DNA of 64,000 nt from Casp-actino8 sp001510335 (GCA_027729635.1 JAQCEM010000008.1:1-64000); one strand, 5' to 3'; shown: positions 25,523 to 33,147, counted from the stretch's first letter. Translations and numbers: made by a program. The notes: generated from the sequence alone by a model not told the origin.

Positions 25523-26418
25523 CGACCCGCGATGGCGACAGCGACTTCGGCTGCAACTCGGGCGTTATTTTCGGCCAGCGCAAGATTTGCCGGAACACTT
25601 CGTCCTTCGGTGGCTTGGCCAATTCGACCAAGCACAAATGGCGTCACTGCCGCTCCGCGTATTCCGGCAGATTCGCAATCAAGTAACGCTTGCGCCAACA
25701 CAGAATCGAGTTGCGCTGCATCAAGTTCGGCTTCAACCGGAATCGGCACGGTTAACAGAACGCCCGTATTCGCCCGTGAGCGGTGCAGCAAAATGTCCGC
25801 AACTTCAGAAGCTGCCTGCACTTGATGTGGAACTTTCAAACCCGAAGAACGCGTATAAAATGCTGGAAACCATTCATGTTTCCAACCAAGAACTGGCACA
25901 CCAATAGTTTCGAAATACTCAAGAGTTCGTGGCAAATCAAGAAATGCTTTTGCTCCTGCCGAAACTGTGACGACGGGATAGGACGCAATCGCATCAAGGT
26001 CGGCCGAAATATCTCCGGTGATTTCGGCACCACGATGCACACCACCAATGCCCCCAGTTGCGAACACACTGACTCCCCCGGCTGCTGCAATCGAAACCGC
26101 CGCCGAAACAGTCGTTGCGCCGAAATCCCATTTCTGAGCAACTGCTACTGCAATATCTCGTTCAGCAACTTTGCGAGCGCGACCAAGAATGCGTTCGTGT
26201 TCTAATTCAGTCAGACCGAGTCGCACGACGCCGTCGAGAATTGCGGTGACCGCAGGAATGCAACCTCTGCCGCGAATGGCTGCGCTACAACGATCAAGAG
26301 CTTCGCGGTTTGCCGGCGAAGGCAACCCGAGATGCGAGTAGATCGTCGACTCCATCGCAACGACCGGACGACCATCAGCAATTGCTGCAGCAACTTCGGC
26401 AGATAACAGGGGCTTCAT
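25519..26418 (-). CDS. psuG: Pseudouridine-5'-phosphate glycosidase
   Basis: PsuG splits pseudouridine 5'-phosphate to uracil and ribose 5-phosphate. The 299-residue protein has AMESTIYSHLGLPSPAN (about 21-37), KWDFGATTVSA, VFATGGIGGVHRGAEITGDI (about 118-137), VVTVSAGAKAFLD (near 147-159) and a C-terminal EAELDAAQLDSVLAQAL segment, all typical of the family. No pseudouridine kinase (psuK) is adjacent. The start overlaps the upstream RNA methyltransferase stop (ATGA), which links removal of modified nucleosides with RNA modification. Confidence 0.92.
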   Translation of the reverse strand: MKPLLSAEVAAAIADGRPVVAMESTIYSHLGLPSPANREALDRCSAAIRGRGCIPAVTAILDGVVRLGLTELEHERILGRARKVAERDIAVAVAQKWDFGATTVSAAVSIAAAGGVSVFATGGIGGVHRGAEITGDISADLDAIASYPVVTVSAGAKAFLDLPRTLEYFETIGVPVLGWKHEWFPAFYTRSSGLKVPHQVQAASEVADILLHRSRANTGVLLTVPIPVEAELDAAQLDSVLAQALLDCESAGIRGAAVTPFVLGRIGQATEGRSVPANLALAENNARVAAEVAVAIAGR

Positions 26419-27656
26419 ACGACTTCCATACTTTCATCTCGAACGAAGCGACTCACAACTTCAACATGGTGCGTATGGGGAAACAGATCAAGAACCTCGC
26501 TGTAATCCAATCGATAACCCTTGGCGATCAACAGACGCGCATCTCGACCAAGCGATGCCGGGTCGCACGAAATTAAAACAATCACTTGTGCGTTTGTCGC
26601 CGTCAAAACATCAATACCGCCAGCCCGAAGCCCGTCGCGGGCTGGGTCGGCGACGACAACTACGGCCGACTGAGGCACCCACTCTTCAACCGGCGACTGC
26701 ACAACTTCAACATCACATTCGGCAAGGTTGATTCGCGCATCTGCACATGCCGAAGGGTTTGCTTCAATCGCAATCACATGACGATCGTGTGGGAAGACTG
26801 TGGCCGCAAAGAGACCGACTCCGCAATAGGCGTCAACTACAGCACCAGCACCCCACGTTGAACTTTCGACAAGCGCGCGCTTAGTGGCATCGACTAATGC
26901 TTGTGCAGCTTGCGGCGATGATTGGAAGAATGACTCAGCTGACACTACGAATTCATGTTGAGCAATTACTTCGTGCACAGATGCGTTGCGACTCGTCAAA
27001 ACATCTGCGGTGATACCCGAAACCGAGTCTTGTGGTTCGGCCCAAACCATTCGTTCGCCCGATGCAACGCCAGTGCGTAACACTGCTTCTTCAGCACCAT
27101 CAAGGCGAAGATCGGGCAGTAATTCATTTAATGACGGGTGCGCAACAAGGCAATGCGTCACGCGCACAACATCGTGGCTTTGGCGCTTGCGAAAGCCCAC
27201 GCCCCCGTCGGTTGCTGCAACGCGAAGAGTGGTACGCGCCGCCACCACTGGCAACTCTGCAGATTCATACAGTCGAACATCGGGATCTGGAATTTTGCCA
27301 AGCCGGACAAGTGACTCGTGCACGATGTCAAACTTGATCTGTCGTTGCAGGGCCACTGATGCATGCTGCAAATCGCAACCGCCACAACCTTGCGCCACAT
27401 ATTCACATGGCGGCCCAACGCGTTGTTCGCTCGCCTCTAGCACCTCGGTCACGATGCCACGGGCGTAATCCTTTGATTGCTTCAACACCTTGGCGACAAC
27501 AAGTTCGCCTGGCAAACCACCCTCGACGAAGATAACCCGACCATCCTGCAGATGGCCGAAGCCATCACCCTCAGCGACCACCTTTTCGATACGCACTTGA
27601 ACTTCGAAATTGGGCAACGGCCGCGAGCCAGATTTACGGATCGGTCGCTTCGTCAT
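26415..27656 (-). CDS. Class I SAM-dependent RNA (uracil-5-)methyltransferase, TrmA/RlmD type
   Basis: The 413-residue protein starts with a TRAM-like OB domain (about 18-75, with VVAEGDGFGHLQDGRVIFVE). It then has Cys residues spaced as in an iron-sulfur binding site (CEYVAQGCGGCDLQHA, about 83-98), a Rossmann motif VVDAYCGVGLFAA (near 270-282), ADPARDGL (near 333-340) and the nucleophile Cys in LISCDPASLGRD (near 355-366). This matches RNA m5U methyltransferases such as RlmD/RlmC/TrmA; the target (23S rRNA or tRNA) cannot be told. It is divergent from rpe. Confidence 0.9.
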   Translation of the reverse strand: MTKRPIRKSGSRPLPNFEVQVRIEKVVAEGDGFGHLQDGRVIFVEGGLPGELVVAKVLKQSKDYARGIVTEVLEASEQRVGPPCEYVAQGCGGCDLQHASVALQRQIKFDIVHESLVRLGKIPDPDVRLYESAELPVVAARTTLRVAATDGGVGFRKRQSHDVVRVTHCLVAHPSLNELLPDLRLDGAEEAVLRTGVASGERMVWAEPQDSVSGITADVLTSRNASVHEVIAQHEFVVSAESFFQSSPQAAQALVDATKRALVESSTWGAGAVVDAYCGVGLFAATVFPHDRHVIAIEANPSACADARINLAECDVEVVQSPVEEWVPQSAVVVVADPARDGLRAGGIDVLTATNAQVIVLISCDPASLGRDARLLIAKGYRLDYSEVLDLFPHTHHVEVVSRFVRDESMEVV

Positions 27657-27679
27657 ACCCCTCGCAGGCTAGAGCCGAC

Positions 27680-27685
27680 TAGCGT
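27680..27685 (+). promoter_or_regulatory. -10 box TAGCGT for leaderless rpe
   Basis: The TANNNT hexamer lies at -12 to -7 of GTG 27692; no alternative ribosome binding site at proper spacing is needed. Confidence 0.5.
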
Positions 27686-27691
27686 GAGGGC

Positions 27692-28381
27692 GTGTCCTTA
27701 CCGATCATGATCTCCCCCTCTGTCTTGCCGTGCGACTTCTCAAAGCTTGGCGCCGAAGTTGAGGCACTTGATGCCGCGGGCGTTGACCTCTTTCAGTGGG
27801 ACGTTATGGACGGTCAGTTCGTCCCCAACCTCACCTTTGGACCCGACGTCATTGCGTCAGCCCGCAAATACACCAAGAAGCCTTTTGAAGCGCACCTCAT
27901 GGTGCTCACACCAGACGTTTTGGCTCAGCGCTATGTCGACGCGGGTTGCAGTCGTCTCATCGTTCACGCTGAAGCATGCCCGCATTTACATCGCACGTTA
28001 GGCAATATCAATTCAATGGGAGCCAACGCCGCCGTTGCCCTCAACCCGAACACGCCAATTAGCGAAATTGAACATGTCCTAGACCTTGTTGACATGGTGT
28101 TGGTGATGACAGTGAACCCAGGTTTTGGTGGTCAGTCGTACATTGCATCAATGGAACCCAAGATTCGCGAGCTCAAAGCACTGATCGAACATCGCGGACT
28201 CTCTGATCAAGTCAACATCGAAGTTGACGGTGGCATCGGGCCTTTCACAATTGAAGGTGCGGCCGCAGCCGGCGCCAACGTGTTGATTGCTGGAACCGCT
28301 TTGTTCCGTTACTCCGAAGGTCTTGAATTTGCCGTGAAAGACTTACGTGCCAAAGCCACTGCTGCTCGCAACGCACAATAA
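27692..28381 (+). CDS. rpe: Ribulose-phosphate 3-epimerase
   Basis: Rpe interconverts ribulose 5-phosphate and xylulose 5-phosphate in the pentose phosphate pathway. The 229-residue TIM barrel has ISPSVLPCDFSKLG (about 7-20), FQWDVMDGQFVPNLTFGPD (about 34-52), HLMV, VMTVNPGFGGQSYI (near 138-151) and the catalytic Asp in NIEVDGGIG (near 176-184). The start is GTG. Its TAA stop is directly followed by the stop codon of the convergent gene at 28382, with no intergenic base. Confidence 0.96.
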   Translation: MSLPIMISPSVLPCDFSKLGAEVEALDAAGVDLFQWDVMDGQFVPNLTFGPDVIASARKYTKKPFEAHLMVLTPDVLAQRYVDAGCSRLIVHAEACPHLHRTLGNINSMGANAAVALNPNTPISEIEHVLDLVDMVLVMTVNPGFGGQSYIASMEPKIRELKALIEHRGLSDQVNIEVDGGIGPFTIEGAAAAGANVLIAGTALFRYSEGLEFAVKDLRAKATAARNAQ

Positions 28382-29158
28382 CTACTGACCACTCCAGACC
28401 CGCTGTCCCGTGCGGTAGACCGTCACGATGAACGCACGGATGGTTGCCAATCCGAACAATCCACCAAACACCCACAAAAACGGTAAGAGAATCGCCTGAG
28501 CAAGTTTGCCTTTAGCGGTCTTCAGTGGCGCCAATACTCCGCTTTCAACTGAACGTGCGTCCATCGTCAGCGTGCGTACCGCATCTTCAACTTCAGGACA
28601 CTTCACTCCCGAATTCAGCCCGACCACTTGGCTTCCGCCATACAACGGTTCGGGATCACGGATCTTTGAATACAGCGCACCCGAGGTCTGATCAATTCCG
28701 ACGGCGATGATGTAACTCTGCTCAAGGTTGAGGTAGCGCACATCTTCGTCGTATCGCACGTCAACCAAACTGGCGACCGCATATCCGTCAAGCGAACCAC
28801 CCCGCATTTGCACGACTTCAAAACGCGCAGTGCGACGATCAGATACTGACAGGCGACCAACAAAGGTTGCTTGAACTGGCGTCGGAATAAAGCAACTTGC
28901 CGGAACGGTGTTCGTCGGTGCAGGGACGGTCGTCAATTGATCGGACGGGGCGACAACCCCGCCGCCACCCTCATCTGGTTCCTCAATCGGAGTCGCAGGA
29001 GGTACTGATGCGCCGGCAGTTGAGTAACTGGCACCAGCGAATGACAGAACTAACACGAATAGATAAAACAACGCGCGTATTGCCCATTGGCCAGTTGTAC
29101 GTCGTTGAGTCGTCCGTTGATTCACCGAGTACAAACTAGTGAATTGGCAAGCACTCAT
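28382..29158 (-). CDS. Hypothetical bitopic membrane protein
   Basis: The 258-residue protein is not recognised. It has an N-terminal hydrophobic signal/anchor (about 29-50), a Pro/Glu/Gly-rich linker, a soluble extracytoplasmic region with beta-strand character and two Cys (CFIPTPVQATFVGRLSVSD and VKCPEVED), and a C-terminal membrane helix (about 222-245) with a short basic tail. The extracytoplasmic domain may form a disulphide. The ATG at 29158 has TAGCCT at -12 to -7, inside a tandem repeat. Confidence 0.6.
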   Translation of the reverse strand: MSACQFTSLYSVNQRTTQRRTTGQWAIRALFYLFVLVLSFAGASYSTAGASVPPATPIEEPDEGGGGVVAPSDQLTTVPAPTNTVPASCFIPTPVQATFVGRLSVSDRRTARFEVVQMRGGSLDGYAVASLVDVRYDEDVRYLNLEQSYIIAVGIDQTSGALYSKIRDPEPLYGGSQVVGLNSGVKCPEVEDAVRTLTMDARSVESGVLAPLKTAKGKLAQAILLPFLWVFGGLFGLATIRAFIVTVYRTGQRVWSGQ

Positions 29159-29159
29159 T

Positions 29160-29194
29160 GAGTCAGGCTAAACGAGTCAGGCTAAACGAGTCAG
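29160..29194 (-). repeat. 14-bp tandem repeat that duplicates a -10 box
   Basis: On the plus strand the unit GAGTCAGGCTAAAC occurs twice (29160-29173 and 29174-29187) and GAGTCAG begins a third (29188-29194). Read on the minus strand, each full unit carries TAGCCT (29170-29165 and 29184-29179). The first copy is at -12 to -7 of the downstream ATG 29158. The array also covers the end of the enoyl-CoA hydratase-family gene. Confidence 0.75.
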
Positions 29195-30006
29195 CGGCCC
29201 TTAAAGACTGGGTTGCGCTTTTCCATCCACGCAGCAATGGCTTCGGGGGTGTCTTTGGTCCCGAAGTTCACAGTTTGCGCGACACCTTCGTCGTCAAGTG
29301 CTTCTTCAAGCGTGACATTCATTGAGTTGTTCAGCATTCGCTTTGATTGAGCCAGTGCAATCGGCGGCAAAGCAATCAAGCGATCGGTCCATTCGGCAAC
29401 AAAAGCATCGAGTTGAGCGTCGGGCACAACGCGATTTACCAAACCAATGCGATCGGCTTCAGCAGCATCGATGATGTCAGCAAAGAACGCCATTTCTTTG
29501 GCTCGGTGCAAACCAATGCGACGCGGCAACAACCACGACCCACCACCGTCAAGTGACATGCCGCGCTTCGAGAAGATCTGCGAAAAACGTGCAGTGTCTG
29601 ACGCAACGACCAAGTCACAACCAAGGGCCATGTTGCATCCAACGCCTACTGCAACTCCACGTACTTTGGCGATCGTGGGTTGTGGCAAACGCGACAGCGC
29701 CATAATCACTCCTGTGACTTCGCGCATTGAGTAGTACGAGTGACTGTGGGCTCGGCCACTGCCATCGCCCATAGCCACCAAATCGGCACCGCTGCAGAAC
29801 TCGCCATGAGCGCCGGTCAACACCACAACTCGATCAGTCGATGTGTGCTGAATCTCCGTGAGCAACTCGAGTAGTTCGATCCACATCACACCGTTGACAG
29901 CGTTTTTGCTCTTCGGACGATTAAACGTAATCGTCACGACTCCGGCGTTGCGTTCAACGAGGAGTGTTTCGTAATTCTTGCTCTGTGTATCCGAGGTTGT
30001 GCTCAT
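29191..30006 (-). CDS. Enoyl-CoA hydratase/isomerase family protein
   Basis: From ATG 30006 the protein has 271 residues of crotonase fold: TITFNRPKSKNAVNGVMW (about 24-41), the first oxyanion loop GEFCSGADLVAM (near 68-79) and the second, RGVAVGVGCNMALGCD (near 111-126). The catalytic Glu positions of classical hydratases are replaced (ASDTARFSQIFSKRG), and a SLDGGGSWLLPRRIG motif resembles PaaG/dienoyl-CoA-isomerase types that use an Asp. Isomerase activity is therefore at least as likely as hydratase. The start is fixed by TATCGT at -13 to -8; ATG 30039 would overlap the divergent small gene. Confidence 0.88.
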   Translation of the reverse strand: MSTTSDTQSKNYETLLVERNAGVVTITFNRPKSKNAVNGVMWIELLELLTEIQHTSTDRVVVLTGAHGEFCSGADLVAMGDGSGRAHSHSYYSMREVTGVIMALSRLPQPTIAKVRGVAVGVGCNMALGCDLVVASDTARFSQIFSKRGMSLDGGGSWLLPRRIGLHRAKEMAFFADIIDAAEADRIGLVNRVVPDAQLDAFVAEWTDRLIALPPIALAQSKRMLNNSMNVTLEEALDDEGVAQTVNFGTKDTPEAIAAWMEKRNPVFKGR

Positions 30007-30013
30007 CTCATGA

Positions 30014-30021
30014 ACGATAAT
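30014..30021. promoter_or_regulatory. Overlapping divergent -10 boxes
   Basis: Minus-strand TATCGT (30019-30014) is at -13 to -8 of the crotonase-family ATG at 30006. Plus-strand GATAAT (30016-30021) is at -13 to -8 of the small-protein ATG at 30029. The two hexamers share four base pairs, so they cannot be opened by two polymerases at once. Confidence 0.5.
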
Positions 30022-30028
30022 GAAGGCC

Positions 30029-30139
30029 ATGGGATTCAACCCTTATCGGAAATTTCGGGCTCGGCGCGCCGACTATGTCTTTGTGGTAGCAGCAGCGATC
30101 GCAGTAGTTGCTTTGGTGGCCTGGGCCTTTACCGGCTGA
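30029..30139 (+). CDS. 36-residue conserved single-pass membrane protein
   Basis: The ORF encodes MGFNPYRKFRARRADYVFV followed by a hydrophobic helix and ends WAFTG. A basic cytoplasmic N-terminus (RKFRARR) plus one membrane helix (about 17-34) predicts an N-in bitopic peptide. The MGFNPYR start is reminiscent of short membrane proteins in other Actinobacteria (recollection, not a search). It has both a GAAGG element and a GATAAT -10 box at -13 to -8. It is divergent from the crotonase-family gene and precedes the gene at 30155 by 15 bases. Confidence 0.65.
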   Translation: MGFNPYRKFRARRADYVFVVAAAIAVVALVAWAFTG

Positions 30140-30154
30140 TGAACCGACCAACCC

Positions 30155-30418
30155 ATGGCCACCAGTAAAAATCCAGCCAAGAAGTCAAGTCCCAAAACGG
30201 GCAAGAAAGCACCCGGTATCTGGTCAGGCCTCTATGGACCGGTCGAAGTACGGCGCATACAGCCCTATCAGGCCCTCAAAACGTATATTTGCCCTGGATG
30301 TCATCAAGAGATTCCTGCGGGCATGGGACACAACGTCGCGATACCTCAAGAAGCCCCCGATCTGCGTCGGCACTGGCATTACGCGTGCTGGGACCGTGAA
30401 GTGAAAACTCATAGTTAA
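30155..30418 (+). CDS. Small zinc-finger-like conserved actinobacterial protein
   Basis: The 87-residue protein has a basic Lys/Ser/Pro-rich N-terminus and a C-terminal motif IQPYQALKTYICPGCHQEI (about 35-53) followed by GMGHNVAIPQ and DLRRHWHYACWDRE. Cys2 plus His and a late Cys suggest a metal site. I recall similar short proteins in many Actinobacteria, usually called hypothetical or ATP/GTP-binding; no function is established. Its stop overlaps the convergent yraN stop. Confidence 0.7.
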   Translation: MATSKNPAKKSSPKTGKKAPGIWSGLYGPVEVRRIQPYQALKTYICPGCHQEIPAGMGHNVAIPQEAPDLRRHWHYACWDREVKTHS

Positions 30419-30903
30419 AAGGCGGCCTCGATGACCTCGAGCGACACAGTTTCTTTGGGCCCGATCACCGCAGCCACATCAAAACGAATATTCGCCCGGG
30501 GCAACGGATTTTCGCTGAGCCAGTGAGCGGCCAGTCGCCGCAATCGTTGTTGTTTGTTTAAATCAACCGCTAAAGCCGGCGATCCAAAATCGGCAGTCGC
30601 TCGCGTCTTCACTTCGCAAATCACTAAAACCGATTCGCGACTGGCAATGATGTCAATTTCACCCTGCCGACAACGCCAGTTTCGCGCGACGATCTTGTAG
30701 CCATGATCGTGATACCACTCGGCTACGAGCTCTTCTCCCCACGCACCAAAACTTTGGTTGTGTGTTGATTGAGTTGGCGCAACTAGGCCTTGTCGAGATC
30801 GGTCAGATCTTCTTGGGGCAGCTCTTCGACGTTCACGTCTTTGAAACTGAAAATTCGAACCTTCGGAACGAATCGGCTCTTGCGGTACATGTCCCATACC
30901 CAT
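30415..30903 (-). CDS. YraN/UPF0102 family endonuclease-like protein
   Basis: The conserved domain runs from about residue 50 to the end: SFGAWGEELVAEWYHDHGYK, ARNWRCRQGEIDIIA and VLVICEVKTRATADFGSP. GEIDIIA...CEVKTR is the PD-(D/E)XK-like core. The frame has no ATG, GTG or TTG between the ATGs at 30903/30897 and the domain, so the start lies deep in the DUF2469 gene (about 120 bases of overlap) or uses a rare codon. The first roughly 45 residues are an Arg-rich by-product of the overlap and may not be conserved. It is next to DUF2469, as in other Actinobacteria. Confidence 0.8.
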   Translation of the reverse strand: MGMGHVPQEPIRSEGSNFQFQRRERRRAAPRRSDRSRQGLVAPTQSTHNQSFGAWGEELVAEWYHDHGYKIVARNWRCRQGEIDIIASRESVLVICEVKTRATADFGSPALAVDLNKQQRLRRLAAHWLSENPLPRANIRFDVAAVIGPKETVSLEVIEAAF

Positions 30904-31094
30904 GCGTCAGTTAACTCCACTTCGATCAGTGGCCGTGTGCTGTCACCTTTGACATTGACATCTACAGAATTGGCCAAGTAAAACCGGCGCTCGGTTTCAA
31001 TGGCGTAACGGAACATGCCCGCAACGTCTTGATACTCCTGCGCGAGGTGGAGTTCGCGATCAGCCTCGAAGTCTTCGAGATCGTCGGTGCTCAA
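30783..31094 (-). CDS. DUF2469 family protein
   Basis: The 103-residue acidic protein contains LEDFEADRELHLAQEYQDVA (about 6-25), GMFRYAIETERRFYLANSVD and WDMYRKSRFVPKVRIFSFKD, the DUF2469 hallmark in Actinobacteria. The function is unknown. In relatives it lies between rnhB and yraN in the rplS region; here it follows rplS directly. The start is TTG with a GAAGG ribosome binding site about 10 bases upstream. Confidence 0.88.
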   Translation of the reverse strand: MSTDDLEDFEADRELHLAQEYQDVAGMFRYAIETERRFYLANSVDVNVKGDSTRPLIEVELTDAWVWDMYRKSRFVPKVRIFSFKDVNVEELPQEDLTDLDKA

Positions 31095-31167
31095 TGGTCA
31101 ACCTTCATGTCGTGATGGTAAACGAAACAACCGAGATGGTGGCAACGGGAAAGGTATCCCAATGAGA

Positions 31168-31515
31168 TCAGAAATCGCGCTTTTCGCGAACCTTGGCAGC
31201 CTTGCCAGTGCGGTCACGCAAGTAGTACAACTTGGCACGGCGAACATCGCCACGCTTCATGACTTCGATCTTGGCAACGGTTGGGGTGTGCACGGGGAAC
31301 GTGCGCTCAACACCAACGCCGTAACTGATTTTACGAACGGTGTAGTTCTCTTGAATTCCCGAGCCATGACGTCCGATGACGTTGCCCTGGAAAATCTGAA
31401 TACGCTCTTTGCCACTTTCAACAACGCGCACGTGAACCTTCAGTTCATCTCCGGGACCGAACACAGGAATGTCGGAGCGGATGTGTTGTAGGTCAACGAT
31501 GTCGGTGGTCTTCAT
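31168..31515 (-). CDS. rplS: 50S ribosomal protein L19 (bL19)
   Basis: The 115-residue protein has FGPGDELKVHVRVVESGKER (about 19-38), IQIFQGNVIGRHGSGIQENY (about 39-58) and VERTFPVHTPTVAKIEV, all diagnostic of bL19, which sits at the 30S-50S interface. An AAGGAAA ribosome binding site precedes the ATG. It is the last ribosomal gene of the rpsP-khpA-rimM-trmD-rplS series. Confidence 0.97.
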   Translation of the reverse strand: MKTTDIVDLQHIRSDIPVFGPGDELKVHVRVVESGKERIQIFQGNVIGRHGSGIQENYTVRKISYGVGVERTFPVHTPTVAKIEVMKRGDVRRAKLYYLRDRTGKAAKVREKRDF

Positions 31516-31576
31516 GACGGGTTTCCTTAAAACTTTTCAGGGACATACGACCTGGGTAGATCGCAGTCACGGCTTG

Positions 31577-32326
31577 TCAAGGATACGGGATAGCAGGGAA
31601 CTCTTCCAACAAGGCCAGCTCATCATTTGAAAGTCCGTTGCGGGCCTCGATGAGGTCGGGCCGCTGGCTGATGGTGCGGTGCAAGGCCTGGGCCAGTCGC
31701 CAACGCTCAACCTGGGCGTGGTTACCACCTCGCAACACATCGGGCACTTCCCACCCCCGAAAATCAGCTGGGCGGGTGAAATGGGGCTCTTCAAGCAGGT
31801 TGGACGCCCCAAAACTTTCGGTGATTGGACTTTGAGCATTTCCCATCGCCCCAGGTAACAGGCGGGTCACGGCCTCGATGATGAGGCAAGCGGCAACTTC
31901 GCCACCCGACAAGACCACATCACCAATACTGATTTCACCGTCGACGAGGTGTTCTCGAACCCGATGGTCGATCCCTTCGTAGCGACCGCACAGCAAGCTG
32001 AACCCGCCCGAGGGGCCATGATGCGTAGCCGCCAACTCGTGGGCGAAAGCCTGATCAAAACGCCGACCGCCTGGGCTCAATAAGAACAAAGGTCGTGGAG
32101 GTTGAGCGGCCTCAACTGAGGCAAAGATCGGTTCGGCCCGCATCACCATGCCGGCGCCTCCGCCAAAGGGGGCGTCGTCGATAGTGCGATGAACGTCAGT
32201 TGTGTGCTCGCGCAGATCGTGATTGCGCAGATCAAGCAAGCCTGACTCGCGGCATTTACCCAACAAACTCTCGGAACAAAAGCTGTTCACGATGCTCGGG
32301 AAGATAGTGAAAACATCAACGCGCAT
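31577..32326 (-). CDS. trmD: tRNA (guanine-N1-)-methyltransferase
   Basis: TrmD methylates G37 next to the anticodon and prevents +1 frameshifting. The 249-residue protein starts MRVDVFTIFP and has DDAPFGGGAGMVMRAEPIF (about 51-69), LLSPGGRRFDQ (near 83-93), LLCGRYEGIDHRV (near 110-122) and the SPOUT knot region ISIGDVVLSGGEVAA (near 132-146). It starts 5 bases after rimM. Confidence 0.97.
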   Translation of the reverse strand: MRVDVFTIFPSIVNSFCSESLLGKCRESGLLDLRNHDLREHTTDVHRTIDDAPFGGGAGMVMRAEPIFASVEAAQPPRPLFLLSPGGRRFDQAFAHELAATHHGPSGGFSLLCGRYEGIDHRVREHLVDGEISIGDVVLSGGEVAACLIIEAVTRLLPGAMGNAQSPITESFGASNLLEEPHFTRPADFRGWEVPDVLRGGNHAQVERWRLAQALHRTISQRPDLIEARNGLSNDELALLEEFPAIPYP

Positions 32327-32331
32327 GAGAA

Positions 32332-32871
32332 CTACTTGGTGTCTTCGAAAACTTCGAATAGGCCGTCGGGAGGATCAATCGTGATCACAAATCCGTCAGC
32401 GTCATCGGGTACGACTGATTCAACGAAAATCACTGGGACAAGTGCACCTGATTCAAGTTCAAGTAAATCGTTCGCTGGATTTTTGAGAACTGCGATGCAA
32501 GTGCCGCGGTCAACGCCATCGGTGCCTAAAACTTTTGCGCCGATCACTTGATGTACCCAAACAGCACCCGGATCATCAATCGGTTCGGCCCAGACGACTT
32601 TGTTGACAAGTCGTTCAACATCATTGCGATCATCAATACCGACGAGGCCCACGACCCAACGATCGGCACCGGTATTTGCCATTGACGTTCGTGCCAACAC
32701 TTCAAACCACTCGCCCGCCCACAGACGTGCACCAACTTGGACGCGCTCAGAACGATCGGTCGACAACTTGATGTAGATCTGCCCTTTCACACCGTGCGGG
32801 CGACCAAAACGGCCTACCTCTAAAAGGCCTTCGGGAGTTTTTTCAGCAGTCACGGAAACTCCGTGAACCAC
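32332..32871 (-). CDS. rimM: Ribosome maturation factor RimM
   Basis: The 179-residue protein has LLEVGRFGRPHGVKGQIYIK (about 16-35), the start of the RimM N-terminal barrel, and a PRC-barrel-like C-terminal half with VIGAKVLGTDGVDRGTCIAV and VPVIFVESVVPDD. RimM helps 30S head assembly by binding S19. Its start lies just after khpA, and the stop is 5 bases before trmD. Confidence 0.93.
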   Translation of the reverse strand: MVHGVSVTAEKTPEGLLEVGRFGRPHGVKGQIYIKLSTDRSERVQVGARLWAGEWFEVLARTSMANTGADRWVVGLVGIDDRNDVERLVNKVVWAEPIDDPGAVWVHQVIGAKVLGTDGVDRGTCIAVLKNPANDLLELESGALVPVIFVESVVPDDADGFVITIDPPDGLFEVFEDTK

Positions 32872-32873
32872 AA

Positions 32874-33137
32874 TCAGTCAACGAAGTCGACGTCGACTTC
32901 GCGTCCATCTTTAGCGGCAGCAGCGCGCACGAGGGTGCGAATGCTTTGTGCGGTACGACCACGACGGCCGATCACTCGACCGAGGTCTCCGGGACCAACC
33001 TTCACTTCAAGACGCAAACGATTGCGACCTTCGGTTTCGGCAACATTGACCGCATCGGGATCGTCAACAATTGAACGAACGACGTGAGTCAACACAGCAA
33101 CAGCTGTTGGCGACGAAATTTCGTTGGGATCAGTCAT
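32874..33137 (-). CDS. khpA: KH-domain RNA-binding protein KhpA
   Basis: From ATG 33137 the protein has 87 residues and one KH domain with GRVIGRRGRTAQSIRTLV (the GxxG loop). KhpA-type proteins bind RNA and, with KhpB, affect cell division and translation in Gram-positives. The 20 residues encoded upstream of this ATG overlap rpsP and are not needed. The rpsP-khpA-rimM order is standard. Confidence 0.93.
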   Translation of the reverse strand: MTDPNEISSPTAVAVLTHVVRSIVDDPDAVNVAETEGRNRLRLEVKVGPGDLGRVIGRRGRTAQSIRTLVRAAAAKDGREVDVDFVD

Positions 33138-33147
33138 GACAACTGAA

